Origin: Amphimedon queenslandica
Taxonomy: Eukaryota > Porifera > Demospongiae > Haplosclerida > Niphatidae
Reading direction: 5' to 3'
Length of the DNA stretch: 64,000 bases
Assembly (NCBI RefSeq): GCF_000090795.2
Contig: NW_003546268.1
Location: 254,862-318,861, forward strand
Each line of letters begins with the position of its first letter. Position 1 is the first letter of the stretch. The translations under genes and the position numbers were made by a program. Shown one piece after another: positions 19,715-30,232 of the stretch. The notes under the pieces are model-generated. The model worked only from the letters and a program-made list of their open reading frames with translations. It was not told the origin of the DNA and ran no database searches.

Positions 19715-19975
19715 AAAGAGTGAAAATTATTTGCAATTTATTTACAAACCAATAGAAGGCAAGCCTATTTATGTGATTGGCAGTATTGACCAAGTCCTTG
19801 GAGGGAGGCTCGAGATGATGGGAAAATAAAAAAATTTTTATGAAAAATATCAGAAGTTTGTTAATGAACCCTTGGTGCCATTATCAGAGAAAGGCTGGAA
19901 GATGATCAATTCAAATCGTGGCTTCAAAGCCAGTATTACCATTACCCAATCCCTAGGCTATGGTCACAGACTGTA
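19715..19975 (+). pseudogene. BAF-like copies F and G, tandem
   Basis: The first module reads AIRKSENYLQFIYKPIEGKP then IYVIGSIDQVLGGRLEMMG. The second begins at about 19850 with EKYQKFVNEPL, loses the hairpin, and ends DDQFKSWLQSQYYHYPIPRL. The arrangement matches the tandem pairs at 17 and 23.6 kb, so the double unit predates their duplication. Confidence 0.6.
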
Positions 19976-19979
19976 GGTG

Positions 19980-20240
19980 ACAGTTGCCAGTCTGGTTTTA
20001 AAAAACTCGCAAGTAAAAAATCGCATAGGTGTCATGCAATTACGGGGCAGGCTGCTGCAAATTTCCTTATAGTGCTAGTAATAGTGTGGAAATTTGTAGT
20101 CATTATGTGTGGACATCGTAGAAAAGTTGGGTATCACACTACAGACATTGCTCCAACCATGTCAAAAAAAAACTTTGTAGGGCTTTATGATGATGCCTTG
20201 CAAATAACATGATCACTTGCTTTACTGCAGATCCTATGAC
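19980..20240. repeat. Post-BAF repeat unit
   Basis: 'aaaatcgcataggtgtcatg', 'attacggggcaggctgctgc' and 'gggtatcacactacagacat' follow the BAF pair here. They recur after the BAF pair at 24030-24180 and in part at 28745-28830. The segment therefore belongs to the same mobile or duplicated unit. No protein is recognised. Confidence 0.6.
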
Positions 20241-20439
20241 TTGGCTACAAGAAACTCTTTGATTGTTAGGCTGTAATTATCTGATGATACCAAGAGAAAA
20301 CAACACAACACTTGATCTTTTGACACTTGAGCCCCATTTGATCTTTGACTCAAGAGATATGAAGCATATACTAGAGATTCAGCCCAAAATTTATTCTAAT
20401 CTCAAAGTGCCTTCAAAGCTTAGCATCTAGTAAAACGAC

Positions 20440-20664
20440 AATACCTTCTCTGACTGTGAGCCTTGTTACAAAATGAGAGCACAATTTCTGGAATTGGAAG
20501 AAAACAAGCTCCTTCCTTTGTCAACTTTGCTAGACCCCAGGTTTAAGAAATTGGCCTTTGCTGATAAAGACATAAAAGAGAGAGATGCTAAAATTCTTGT
20601 TTCTGAGGCTTCAGTTGTACAAGGTAACATCGGGCAACAAGTTCCAAAAGATCAATGGCCCTAA
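20440..20664 (+). pseudogene. hAT (ZBED-type) transposase fragment
   Basis: The frame at 20473 reads LLPLSTLLDPRFKKLAFADK then DIKERDAKILVSEA. STLLDPRFK is a hallmark of the hAT catalytic region near the C-terminus, as in ZBED-like proteins. The frame ends at 20664. A sister copy is at 29110-29280. Confidence 0.7.
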
Positions 20665-21035
20665 GAAACATGACTAAGAAGTTGTCATATCTGCTCCTTT
20701 TCTTGGAGTGTTACGTATTTATTATGGTAAATTTTAGTGCCAAAGTTTGATGTTTTTGCTAATTTTACCTGTTTCAATAAAAACTTTTTACTTACAATTG
20801 AGGTTAACTTGATTTTGAATGGTGGGCATTAATTTGTTTTAGGAGCTGGAGGAAGAGGACACTTCTGTGTTGTCTTCTTTGGTTTCACTAATAAGTATAA
20901 GTAATGAATATAATAATACTTATAGTTACAGGACAATGGCCTAGGGATTGCTTCAGAAGATAGGATAGATGTAGGCAATAAATTTATCTACAAGATCCAG
21001 AACAGGATCTATGATCATGCACTTCTAGACTTGTA
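20650..21035 (+). repeat. Segment shared with the interior of the Tc1 element at 30233
   Basis: 'atggccctaagaaacatgac' and 'gttgtcatatctgctccttt' recur at 30233-30285. 'ggacaatggcctagggattg' to 'ggatctatgat' recurs at 30288-30380. About 210 bases interrupt this copy between the two parts. No known domain is seen in the shared frame (MALRNMTKTLSYLLLFLE). Confidence 0.65.
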
Positions 21036-21989
21036 GTGGGGATAGCTCTAACCTTACCATTAAGTCAACTATGCTGGTTACAGTTTATAGTTTATACATG
21101 AGAGTGTCAAAGAGGGAGAAGCAGAGAGTCAGCTCTTTCATCAGAAAACACTCACTAACCATGCATCCTTTACACTCCAGCTGCTGGTTATTCATCAACA
21201 CAATGTAGTCATGGCACTAAAACCTCAAGAATATGCACAACTATAATACATTCAGTTACACAGGTCTAAGGTTGCGCTGCACAGCAGCAAATTAGTAATT
21301 ACTTATGTAGGACTACTTTTATATAAACAATCTCTGGTGTTTGTAGCATTCCAGGGTGGTTCATGGCGCTGCTACACCAGAAGTGTCAGTGATTTAGAGG
21401 ATCGTTTGAAATTATGGAACTGGTGCATTATCATTACAAATTGATTTATCAATTCACAAGTGTCTCTAAAGTAGGTGACATATTTTCTCAGATGTCTCTA
21501 CAATCATAGTAAGCACAAACTGAATAAAATTATTTAGAGCTGTTAGTAGGTGGATATTGGCATTTGGTAGGAAAGTTCTTCTAAGCATCCCAGCAAAGGT
21601 TTTGCTTACCCACTATGCTAAAAATCTGAAGTCTTAATTGAAAAGAATCAATGAGGTATATTATTTTCAGACTACAAAAGTTGATGGAATTTGTAAAGCT
21701 CATAATGCTCACAAAATAAAAACTCACGACTGCTCCTGCAAGCAAAGAAAATCAAAGCTGTACTAAGCTGAGGAAATTTTAGACAAAAATCAGTAGTTGT
21801 ACCATATGGCTGGCAAAGGTGGAGCATCAGTAAATTTAATTAAATTTTTTAATTTAGGAATTCCATTAAAGTCATTAAAATTTCATTTGAAGATTTTTAA
21901 TGCTGTAAAGACATCAAATAGATCCTTGAAAAGAGAAGCCAGTGACAATTGGGGTATTTGACAAGTAGGAGGCTGGTTGGAGTCAATAT

Positions 21990-22080
21990 GATTCACCACA
22001 GCTTACTCATTAATTGGACAATACTTGGTTTCTCTATAAGACGATGAGAGGTTTAAGTTAGTTACTATTTGAACATATTG
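21990..22080 (+). pseudogene. BAF-like tail fragment
   Basis: A frame reading TAYSLIGQYLVSL, then a stop, then DDERFK is followed by a donor-like GTTAGTTACT. It matches the second BAF-like exon seen at 9550 and 15400. The rest of 21030-21990 is repeat text with no clear frame. Confidence 0.45.
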
Positions 22081-22544
22081 TATAATTAGCCATGGCCTTG
22101 TCTTTTGTGTAACTTTTACACTGATTCTGAAGTACAGACTATCATCTTTAAGATACTGATGATAAGTACTAAGATTATGCTTCCACTGTTATACAGGCAT
22201 TTTGCAATGAATGTGGATACTGGCGTTTGGCAGCTAAGTTCTTCTAAGCATGCTAGCAAGTGCTTTGCTTAGCTGTAAGAAACCACTAAGACAACACTCT
22301 AAAGTCTTAATTGAAAAGAATTAATGATGCATATTTTCAGACTACAAAAAAGTTGATCGAATTTATAAAGCCCCTAGTGCCCATATACCATATATACAAT
22401 GAAAGCTGCCTGTTGAAGAGCCTGTGCCATTAATATTAAATAATAGTTACAGGGTGAATCTCACGCATAGTTATCACCACTGGATTGCTTTCTTTTCTAA
22501 CCTGATAATGTAGCCATGCCACCCAAATATCGCCCAGCACTAAT

Positions 22545-22760
22545 TTTCATTGCTATTTTAGGTAATTATGGATAACAAACAATCATAGCTACTTCAAATT
22601 AAAAAGAGCAAAAACTATATTAATTTTTTGAACAATCCTTTGGATGAGAAGCCAATGACATCAATAGGAGGTATTGGGCAAGTCCTAGGAGGCCAGTTGG
22701 GGTCGATAGATTTCAAGACAGCATATTCCTTAATATAAAACGGCATATTCCTTTGTGGGT
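22545..22760 (+). pseudogene. BAF-like copy H
   Basis: After an acceptor-like TGCTATTTTAG, the ATG at 22567 gives MDNKQS then a stop. Then SKNYINFLNNPLDEK, MTSIGGIGQVLGGQLGSIDF and KTAYSLI follow. The GIG..LGG hairpin and the AY.LIGQ phrase are clear. Confidence 0.6.
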
Positions 22761-23139
22761 CGATGCTTATATAGTCATGAAAAAATAATGTGAGCAAGAG
22801 AACCCCCACTTCTTTAATGTTGGGTTTATTATATATAGGCAACTAAATCTAACTGATCATTTGGTGAAACCAAAATTTCGTTACCAAATTATATCCAGAA
22901 AAGATTCAATCCAAAAACAACTACATTGTATACTTCATTAAGATGCAAAATAATCATATGTACAATACATAGAAAGTGGATTTTTGAATTATCTCATCAT
23001 TTCTTTTATTATGAAGTTTGCAATGTTTAGATGAAAATGATAAAATTATCTCCATAAACTGAAAGTTTATCGGAGATGTTGAGTAAAAAGTGTGTACATT
23101 CATTTGCTCATTTCAATAAAACATAGTAGAGATTGATTG

Positions 23140-23600
23140 TGAGTTGAATAGTATGGCAGTCAAGATGAGGGGCTATATATTGAATGATCAATAAATATCA
23201 AATAGAGCACTTCATGGACAATGCAGAGAAGCACATCAAATGGCAGCTAAAGAACCTTGTGGTGGACACTCTTGTTCTGATTCATTCCTTGTTACAGGCA
23301 CTACAAGAATGGCTATTCATATTAAACATTCTACTAGACAAAGAAATTTGATGTACAATACATTATAACAACATACATCATCTACAGCCCCAGCATCTGT
23401 CACCAAGGCTCTGAGACAAAGAATCAGAGGCAATCAGTGAGGTAATTTAACTTCATTAGAATGAGATTCATGTTTTATGTAATATTTAGATATTTGTAAG
23501 GTACTACTACTACAATTAAATTTGGCAGAAAAAGATGAACAAGCCAAGACATTAACCAAGGCACATATCCTTTCTTAGAATCCATTTTTTCATTGATGCC
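23140..23600. repeat. Repeat unit preceding the BAF pair, copy of 15900-16600
   Basis: 'ggacactcttgttctgattc' and 'caaggctctgagacaaagaa' match the 16-kb copy in the same order and at similar spacing. Both copies are followed by a BAF-like start. The minus-strand 85-codon frame of the 16-kb copy is not preserved here. Confidence 0.55.
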
Positions 23601-23965
23601 ATGAAAAAGAGTGAAAATTATTTGAAATTCATCCAAAAACCAATACAAGGCAAGCCTATTTATGTCATTGGCAGTATCAGCCAAGTCATAGGAGGGAGGC
23701 TTGAGATGATGGGCTTTCATTTTAGGCTGCGAAGAGCCTGCAATTCATTCAGTCGACAAAAAAGAGTGAAAAATATCAGAAGTTCGTTAAGGAACCCCTA
23801 GGCGAAAAATAAATAACAATCATAGGGGGAATTGGCCCCATTATTGGAAATAGATTAGAGGCCTTGGGCTACAGATTCAATTACAATCTCATTGGCCGCT
23901 ACCCCGTCTTAAACAAGAATGACGATCATTTTAAATCTTGGATACAGTGTCATAATTATCATTAG
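23601..23965 (+). pseudogene. BAF-like copies I and J, best-preserved tandem pair
   Basis: Module one starts at the ATG at 23601: MKKSENYLKFIQKPIQGKP, IYVIGSISQVIGGRLEMMGF, then a divergent HFRLRRACNSFSRQKR. Module two is in another frame, 23768-23962. It is open over 65 codons except for one TAA at 23810: EKYQKFVKEPLGEK, ITIIGGIGPIIGNRLEALGY, RFNYNLIGRYPVLNKNDDHF, KSWI. BANF1 has the same order: FVAEPMGEK, GIGEVLGKKLE, GFDKAYVVLGQFLVL, EDLFREWL. The last helix, with the CFGCLREWC-like end of BAF, is absent or unrecognised. BAF binds dsDNA as a dimer through the hairpin; I infer the fold only from sequence. Confidence 0.7.
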
Positions 23966-24207
23966 CCAATCCCTAGGCTATGGTCACAGTACTGTACATG
24001 ACTGTTGTCAGTCTGGTTAAAAAAAAACTCGAAAGTGAAAAATCGCATAGGTGTCATGCAATTACGGGGCAGGCTGCTGCAAATTTCCTTATAGTGCCAG
24101 TAGTAGTGTGGAAATTTGCAGTCATTATGCGTAGACATCATAACAAACTTGGGTATCACTCTACAGACATTGCTCCAACCAATGTATTCGTGAAAAAAAA
24201 TGATATT

Positions 24208-25034
24208 AGGGAGCCTTTTGGGATGCAGTTTGTATTCGATATGGGTGGCATCCTCCCAATTTCCCCTCCTCTTGTGTGTGTGGACATGCATTTTCTATTG
24301 ATCATGCTCTTTCTTGTACTTATGGTGGGTTTCATACGTTGAGACACAATAATGCACGTGATCTGTTGGTGTCACTATTAAAGGATGTGTGCCCTAATGT
24401 TTGTCGCAAACCATCATTGCAACCTTTGTCTGGGGAGCGTTTTCTTCATAGATCTGCCTGTACAGAGGATAATGCTCGTTTAGATATAGCCGTGGAGGAA
24501 TTTTGGGGGTATCAGGGCAGGAAGTCCTTTTTTGACGTGAGGGTCTTTAACCCTCTTACTCCCACGTACAGGGGTCAGTCCTTGGCCAGTTGCTACAAAA
24601 GAAATGAGGAGGATAAGAAGAGGAAGTACGACGAAAGGGTGCATGAAGTGGAGCATGGATGCTTTGCTCCCCTGGTCTTCTCTGCTGCAGGTGGCTTTGC
24701 ACCAATATCTGGTGCCTTTATAAAACGTTTAGCCTTACTGCATGCTGAGAGACTAGGGAAGCAGTATAATACGCTTCTTTACTTCATGAGGTGTGAGATC
24801 TCCTTCTCCCTTCTTCAGTCCACAATAAGATGCTTGAGAGGTTCTCGTTCCTCATACTCTAGACCACTATCTCTTCCCTGTCTGGAGGACATGTCTCGTA
24901 TCATCTCTGATGCTAGGCTTTCTATTTACGTAAACTACTATATACCCGCTATTATTAATATTATTGTTATTATATTAGCATTATTACTATTGTACTATGC
25001 GTTTAGTTCTTCTGTTGCATTATTATTAGGTTAA
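24208..25034 (+). pseudogene. Retroelement C-terminal nuclease-like domain, 5'-truncated
   Basis: The frame before the ATG at 24276 continues upstream as IRYGWHPPNFPSSCVCG to about 24208, where stops begin. The protein then reads CGHAFSIDHALSCTYGGF, LRHNNARDLL, ARLDIAVEEFWGYQGRKSFF and DVRVFNP. The C..H....C...RHN pattern and the later LD..(n)..FFDVRV resemble the zinc-knuckle plus restriction-like endonuclease tail of R2-type non-LTR elements. I know this segment as the C-terminus of many uncharacterised RT-bearing proteins of corals and sponges. No reverse transcriptase is present here. The end of the frame (VNYYIPAI...) drifts into AT-rich sequence. Confidence 0.6.
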
Positions 25035-25358
25035 TGTTTATCATTTTGCTCCTTTGTGTAACTTAATGTGTTACTGCATCTTTTAATATGAGATTTGAGG
25101 GTAATGACCCAATTTAATAGACAGGCACAATCACTTGCTTTACTGCAGATCTTTGACTTGGCTAAAGGAGACTACCTTTGACTGTTAGGCAGTAATGATC
25201 TGATGATAGTAAGAGAAAACAACACAGCACTTGTGGGAGTAGTAAAAATCCTTGTTCCATTTGAATCTTTGACTCAAGAGATATCAAGCAAGTGCTACAC
25301 ATCCTGATTAAGGACTATTCCAATCTCAAAGTACCTCCAACACTTAGCATTTAGCATA

Positions 25359-26000
25359 GTCGGTTTCAGCTGAGAAGAAACGGAAGTAAATCAATATTTT
25401 CGTCATTAAAACGTCACGTGTAGCCCCACCCAAACATGGCTGCAATCTGCAAGCTCTGTCATTCTTCGAGCGTTTCTTCTCCTTTAACTTACTTTACTAT
25501 CTATTGTACCTCTACAGTGGTTGCTGCTACCTCCATCTATCCTTTTCTTGTTTTTGGTGCCAGTTTTTAGCTGGTATAGAGCTCGGAATACGGGTGAATC
25601 AATGAGTGTACTGGCAATGAAGAACAACTAAGATTGAGAAGGCTATGGAGTGATATAGCAAGAATTATCCTCAAGAGAAAGCTCCTGGTTGAATATTAGT
25701 AGGTCTAGAGAGCTTGATATGTTTTGTTTTATTTTTAAAATTAAAAACATTATTTTTTGACTAAATGTAATGAGATGCAAATGATATCCATCGGAGTGAC
25801 GCACACAATTCGTCATGGCGGCTCCTTTCATCTCAAGCGGAAGAACCCATTGAGAACCTTCCAGAGTACCTAGAAACTCAAAAATTGGTAAGGATTTTTG
25901 GAAGAACCCGTTATGCAGCTATATCAAATTTCAATTTGCTAGCATTAGTGACAAAAAAGTTATAAGGGGTGGTGGTGGTTTCTTCTCAACTGAAACCGAC
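25359..26000. mobile_element. MITE, TA target duplication, about 642 bp
   Basis: The left end is GTCGGTTTCAGCTGAGAAGA. The right end reads the same on the other strand with one or two changes. Each end is flanked by TA (25357-25358; 26001-26002). The interior has no transposase. TA duplication fits a Tc1/mariner-mobilised element. It is inserted into the repeat whose uninterrupted form reads 'agcatctagcaaaacgacaa' at 29080. Confidence 0.75.
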
Positions 26001-26404
26001 TATACAAGAAAACACATTGAGCCCAGAGGCAGCAAGGTGTGTTACAGCCAGCCACTTTACTTTTTGATCCAGATGATTTAAAAAATGCTGAAAAGTTAAA
26101 TATACAAATAATTGATAACAGCATGGTTTGTACTGCTAATGCCCAAGCTGCTCTAGAGAAATTGGCACTATACCAAGTAACCATTTTTAAATGCTTTGTG
26201 CATCAAGTATTTAGCACTGCCAACTGATAGCTTGATTTATGCTGCTCCTACTTTAACGAAAGGGCATCCCACAATAGCTTTCCCTTGCTGGGGTCACTCA
26301 TCAAGGACATCTTTGTGCAATCTTCTGAATAGCAGATCAGCATTGTTGCTAAAAATTTCAGCACTTCTGGAAGCGTGTTATATTTTAAGGCAAAAGTGAA
26401 GCCA

Positions 26405-26500
26405 TCTTAACGACTGAACAACACTCATGAAGCTTGGGTTGCTATGAATAAGAAAGGTGAAATTATCACAGGACATTGCACTTGCATGGCTGGGTAGGAT
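26405..26500 (+). pseudogene. SWIM zinc-finger fragment
   Basis: The plus strand reads LNNTHEAWVAMNKKGEIITG then HCTCMAG. This resembles the start of the SWIM finger (V....G.V...HC.CMAG, then C.H) in YqaJ-type exonuclease and related transposon-linked proteins of invertebrates. The second half (C.H) is not found downstream, so it is a fragment. Confidence 0.45.
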
Positions 26501-27229
26501 TATTTACATTAAGGACAAAATTTAGATAAAAGGACAAACAAGCTCTCATGTGACAGAAATTCTTTTTAAAGTTGAAGCCTGTTCACGCTTCAGCATAACA
26601 AAAATGTCACACACATGACCTTGTTTGTGAGACCAGACTTTCACAAAAAGTGTAAGGTGTCATTTCATATCATGCATTATCAATATTGTCAATTATATAG
26701 GTAGATTCATCTCCTGCAGCTATGAAGTTCTCATTTACGTCAAAGGATGGTACGAACTAAACATAGAATCGTAAGTGATTAGAAAGAGCTAGTATGATGC
26801 AGATCACTTAATAATATTATTAATGATTAATAAGATAATCAATAGGCTCATGTATAATGAAAAATGGTTTTTAGCATACATGTACATAATAGACATGCAA
26901 TACTTAACCCTTGAATTACAGTTAATTATTATCATTCCAGGCCAGGTATACAATTAAATTAGAGAAGAAATAGTGAGGAAGAGAAAATGGTAACTTTAAT
27001 AAGATAACAACAACAACAATGAGCCATAGCATGCATTTCCATGTCCATGCTCCTTTAAGTGGAGTATGTCCGTATCTGCCATACCATCTCCTCTCCTTCC
27101 ATATTGATCATAATCATCACCAACGACACTTCTCTATTCAAAATGAAGTTTTTTGATCAACACTGGCATGATTTTCCCGCAAGATTATGTTCATCTCTAT
27201 TATTACAATAATTATATGTACATTTGTAA

Positions 27230-27385
27230 CAGGTAACATTAGATGGTGAGCTAGGTATTGATTCTGGTGGTTTAAAGAAAGAGTTTTGGACATTGTTATT
27301 TCAAGAAATATTAAAAAGATATTTTGAAGGAAATAAAAGCATCTACTATATAAGACAGAAGTTAAATGTGCATCTAATCTCTATC
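27230..27385 (+). pseudogene. HECT domain fragment
   Basis: Following an AG acceptor, the frame reads VTLDGELGIDSGGLKKEFW, TLLFQEILKRYFEG. This is the N-lobe signature of HECT ubiquitin ligases (F.GE.G.D.GG..REF...L). Only about 50 codons are readable, and no catalytic C-lobe cysteine is found nearby. It is probably a captured or decayed exon in the repeat nest. Confidence 0.6.
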
Positions 27386-27540
27386 TAATTTGCATTTATA
27401 ATGCTGCAGGATTCATAACCTACATGTGAAACTCTAGCTTTCATCCCTCCAGTTTGATTGCGTTGGGCTTAAGACTTTTTAATCTTTGCTATGTGGACTC
27501 AGTCCACCCTTATCATCACTGGCTTCCCTTCATAAATTAC

Positions 27541-27930
27541 AATGGTAACCTAAGGTTTACCATCAGCTACAGAGTAACTCAGCCAATGCACCAGCAACAA
27601 GGAATCAGAGGAAATCAGCTTGGCCCTTCCTAATTCTCATGAGCACCAAGTGGACAATAAGCTCCCCTTCCCCTCTCATCTGGTTCACGTCTCCTCATAC
27701 TAGGTGATGGCTTGTTTTGTCTCCAGTTATCAGTCTCTGATCTCCTCCAGTTGTCTTCCCTTCTGCTTGTAATACATGTAGCTGAGCCTGCTAGCAGGAC
27801 AGACACTGGTAGCAATCACATGTCAAATAATGTATAAAAGATGCTATAAGTCTTCTTTTGTGTCATAAGTAAAGTTGCTGTTTCTAAATGAAGATGGTTT
27901 GATAGTAATGAGTCATTTCACTATTTGATG
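27541..27930. repeat. Second copy of the 16.2-kb repeat
   Basis: The sequence is nearly identical to 16184-16570, with a short deletion after 'caccagcaac'. Both copies share the minus-strand frame starting MLPVSVLLAGSATCI, but here it is shorter. No BAF-like start follows. Confidence 0.75.
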
Positions 27931-28329
27931 AAGTTTTTATAGTACTTGATACTTTTGCCATTATTGGTATGTTTCTCAAATAGTGTTTGAAATTGTAATG
28001 GTAAGTAAAGACTGATACTTACATGCATTTAAAACGTATCTATATATAGCGTGCAGCTTACTTTAAGAATCAAGCTGCCAATGATCACAACTGGAAAGCA
28101 CTCCTGCTATTCAATGAGCAAATCGTAAGGCAATTAAGGAGGATGAACAGGCTTTTTGTTAGCAAAGCAGTACCAAAACTACTAAAAAACAGTAATATGA
28201 ATTCCCAAAACCTAATAAGGTTTTTTCCTCAGTTACCAAACCTAATATTAATAGTCTTGGTTGCACAAACATTACAATGCCAGCACAAGACAACAGATAG
28301 AAGTGCTGATTTATGTGAAGGGATGGTGT

Positions 28330-28415
28330 AAAACAAACAACTATCATGGGGGAATTGGCCCTGCAATAAGAAAAAGATTTGCAGCCTTTGGTTATAAATT
28401 CGCATAGCACAATAG
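28330..28415 (+). pseudogene. BAF-like copy K, hairpin only
   Basis: The frame reads TTIMGGIGPAIRKRFAAFGY then KFA and a stop. This is the GIG hairpin region of the second BAF-like module, compare IGGIGPIIGNRLEALGY at 23820. The N-terminus and tail are lost. Confidence 0.5.
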
Positions 28416-28734
28416 CAATAGCAAAGGAACAGCAAGTGCTGAGGAAGAGCCAGATAAGTATCTATGGAGTACAGTCTCGACTATCTCTGGATGGGCAGGG
28501 CATGTACCATATAGGATTTTAATTTGTGAGAGTTTCATGTTGGCAATAGTTGTTCATAATTAAAATCACAAATCCTTAATGCACATGGTCAGCATTGCAT
28601 GTGTGAACAAATTGCCACATGCAATTTTGTAATGAAGTGCCACCAACAATATGGCATTTATCAATTAGGCAATCATTACACGTATTTATATCAAAAAATA
28701 ATTTACCATTTCCGCATTAGACATTCATGCATTA

Positions 28735-29700
28735 TAAAAAAAGTTGCAAGTAAAAAATTGCATTTGTCGTGTGTGGACATCGTAACAAAGTTGGGTATCA
28801 CTCTACAGACATTGCTCTAACCATGTCAAAAAAAACTTTGCAGGTTTTATGATAATGCCTTGCAATTAACATGATCACTTGTTTTACTGCAGCTCCTATG
28901 ACTTGGCTACAAGAAACTATCTTTGACTGTTAGGCTGTAATTATCTGATGATACCAAGAGAAAACAACACAGCACTTGAGAGGGTGGCAAAATCCTTGCC
29001 CCATTTGAATCGTTGACTCAAGAGATATCAAGCAAATACTACACAAAATTATTCCAATCTCAAAGTGCCTTTAACGATTAGCATCTAGCAAAACGACAAC
29101 ACATTCTCTGACTGTGAGCCTTTTACAAAATGAGAGCATAATTTCAGGAATTGAAAGAAAACTAGCTCCTTCCTTTGTCAACTTTGCTAGACCCCAGGTT
29201 TAAGAAATTAGCCTTTGCTGATAAAGACACAGAAGAGAGAGATGCTAAAATTCTTGTTTCTGAGGTGTACCAGGTAATATTGGGTAACAAGTTCCAGTAG
29301 ATCAACCTCCATTCTGACGAGTCATAGCCTAAAGCTCTGTCTGTGCCAGGTGTTTTATGAACAGGTTGCTCAAACCAATACATCAGCCTACACCGAACTT
29401 TAACAGCTTAAGAGATCTCTTGTTATTCCAAGATCTGATTTTCCTCTAAAGTGGTGGAAGGAAACACTCATGTTTAGTGTCTATCCAATAATATTTCCAA
29501 GTGATAGGAATACCTATGCACAGTGGCTACCACTGTTCCATCTGAAAGAATGCTTAACAAGGATGAAGAGCTCACTTTAATGAGGAAAATATGCTCAAAG
29601 CTAAAAACATGGATATAATGCTCTCCTCAACAAGAACTGGTCACAAACCAATTGCCCTATCATGTTAAACATGAAAATCATAATGCCCAGTATCAGGATA
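28735..29700 (+). pseudogene. hAT transposase remains plus repeat unit
   Basis: The block starts with the post-BAF repeat ('gggtatcactctacagacat'). It then has LLPLSTLLDPRFKKLAFADK at about 29165, TTVPSERMLNKDEEL at about 29530 and, in another frame, NMLKAKNMDIML at about 29588. The order of hAT catalytic tail, dimerisation motif and C-terminal KPENVD-like motif is kept, but stops and shifts are many. Confidence 0.55.
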
Positions 29701-30232
29701 CATCCATAAGTATCTTGTGAAATCCAATTTTATAAAGATTTAAAGTAAATGAAAGGCATGCCACATAATTCAAATCGCTTATCACTACTGTACCTGTACC
29801 TATTCAGTGACCTTGGGTCCATCCAACTACATTAAAAAGATTCTTGTATCATGAGTGATCTCAACTCTTGAGTGGTGGGTGGAGTGCCTAATACCATGTG
29901 ATAGCAATACGCCAATTTTAATTACGTGTTCATCACTCATGTGTGCAGCTGATGCAATACAAAAATTCATTAAGATATGATAGCTACAGTCATTTTCATT
30001 AAATGTGTTTGGTGCTATGTACACATGTTCAAATGGCAACATACAGTACTGGTCAGCAATAAGTTGACACGTTTCACGTTGAGTTTGCTATAATTTGTAT
30101 ATGACATGTACATTATAATATGAATTAACACACAAGGAGTATACAAAGTACATGTATGTGTACATTAGTGTGGCTTGGGTATATAAGAAGAGATCCTTTT
30201 TGAGAAATTCAAGAATTTTACAAGTGAAAGGA

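Noticed and set aside
26039-26227. Frame reading IIDNSMVCTANAQAALEKLALY as a hAT middle domain
   Set aside because: It lacks the D-N-G-A-N/CFAH..N pattern in correct order; the likeness is too weak.
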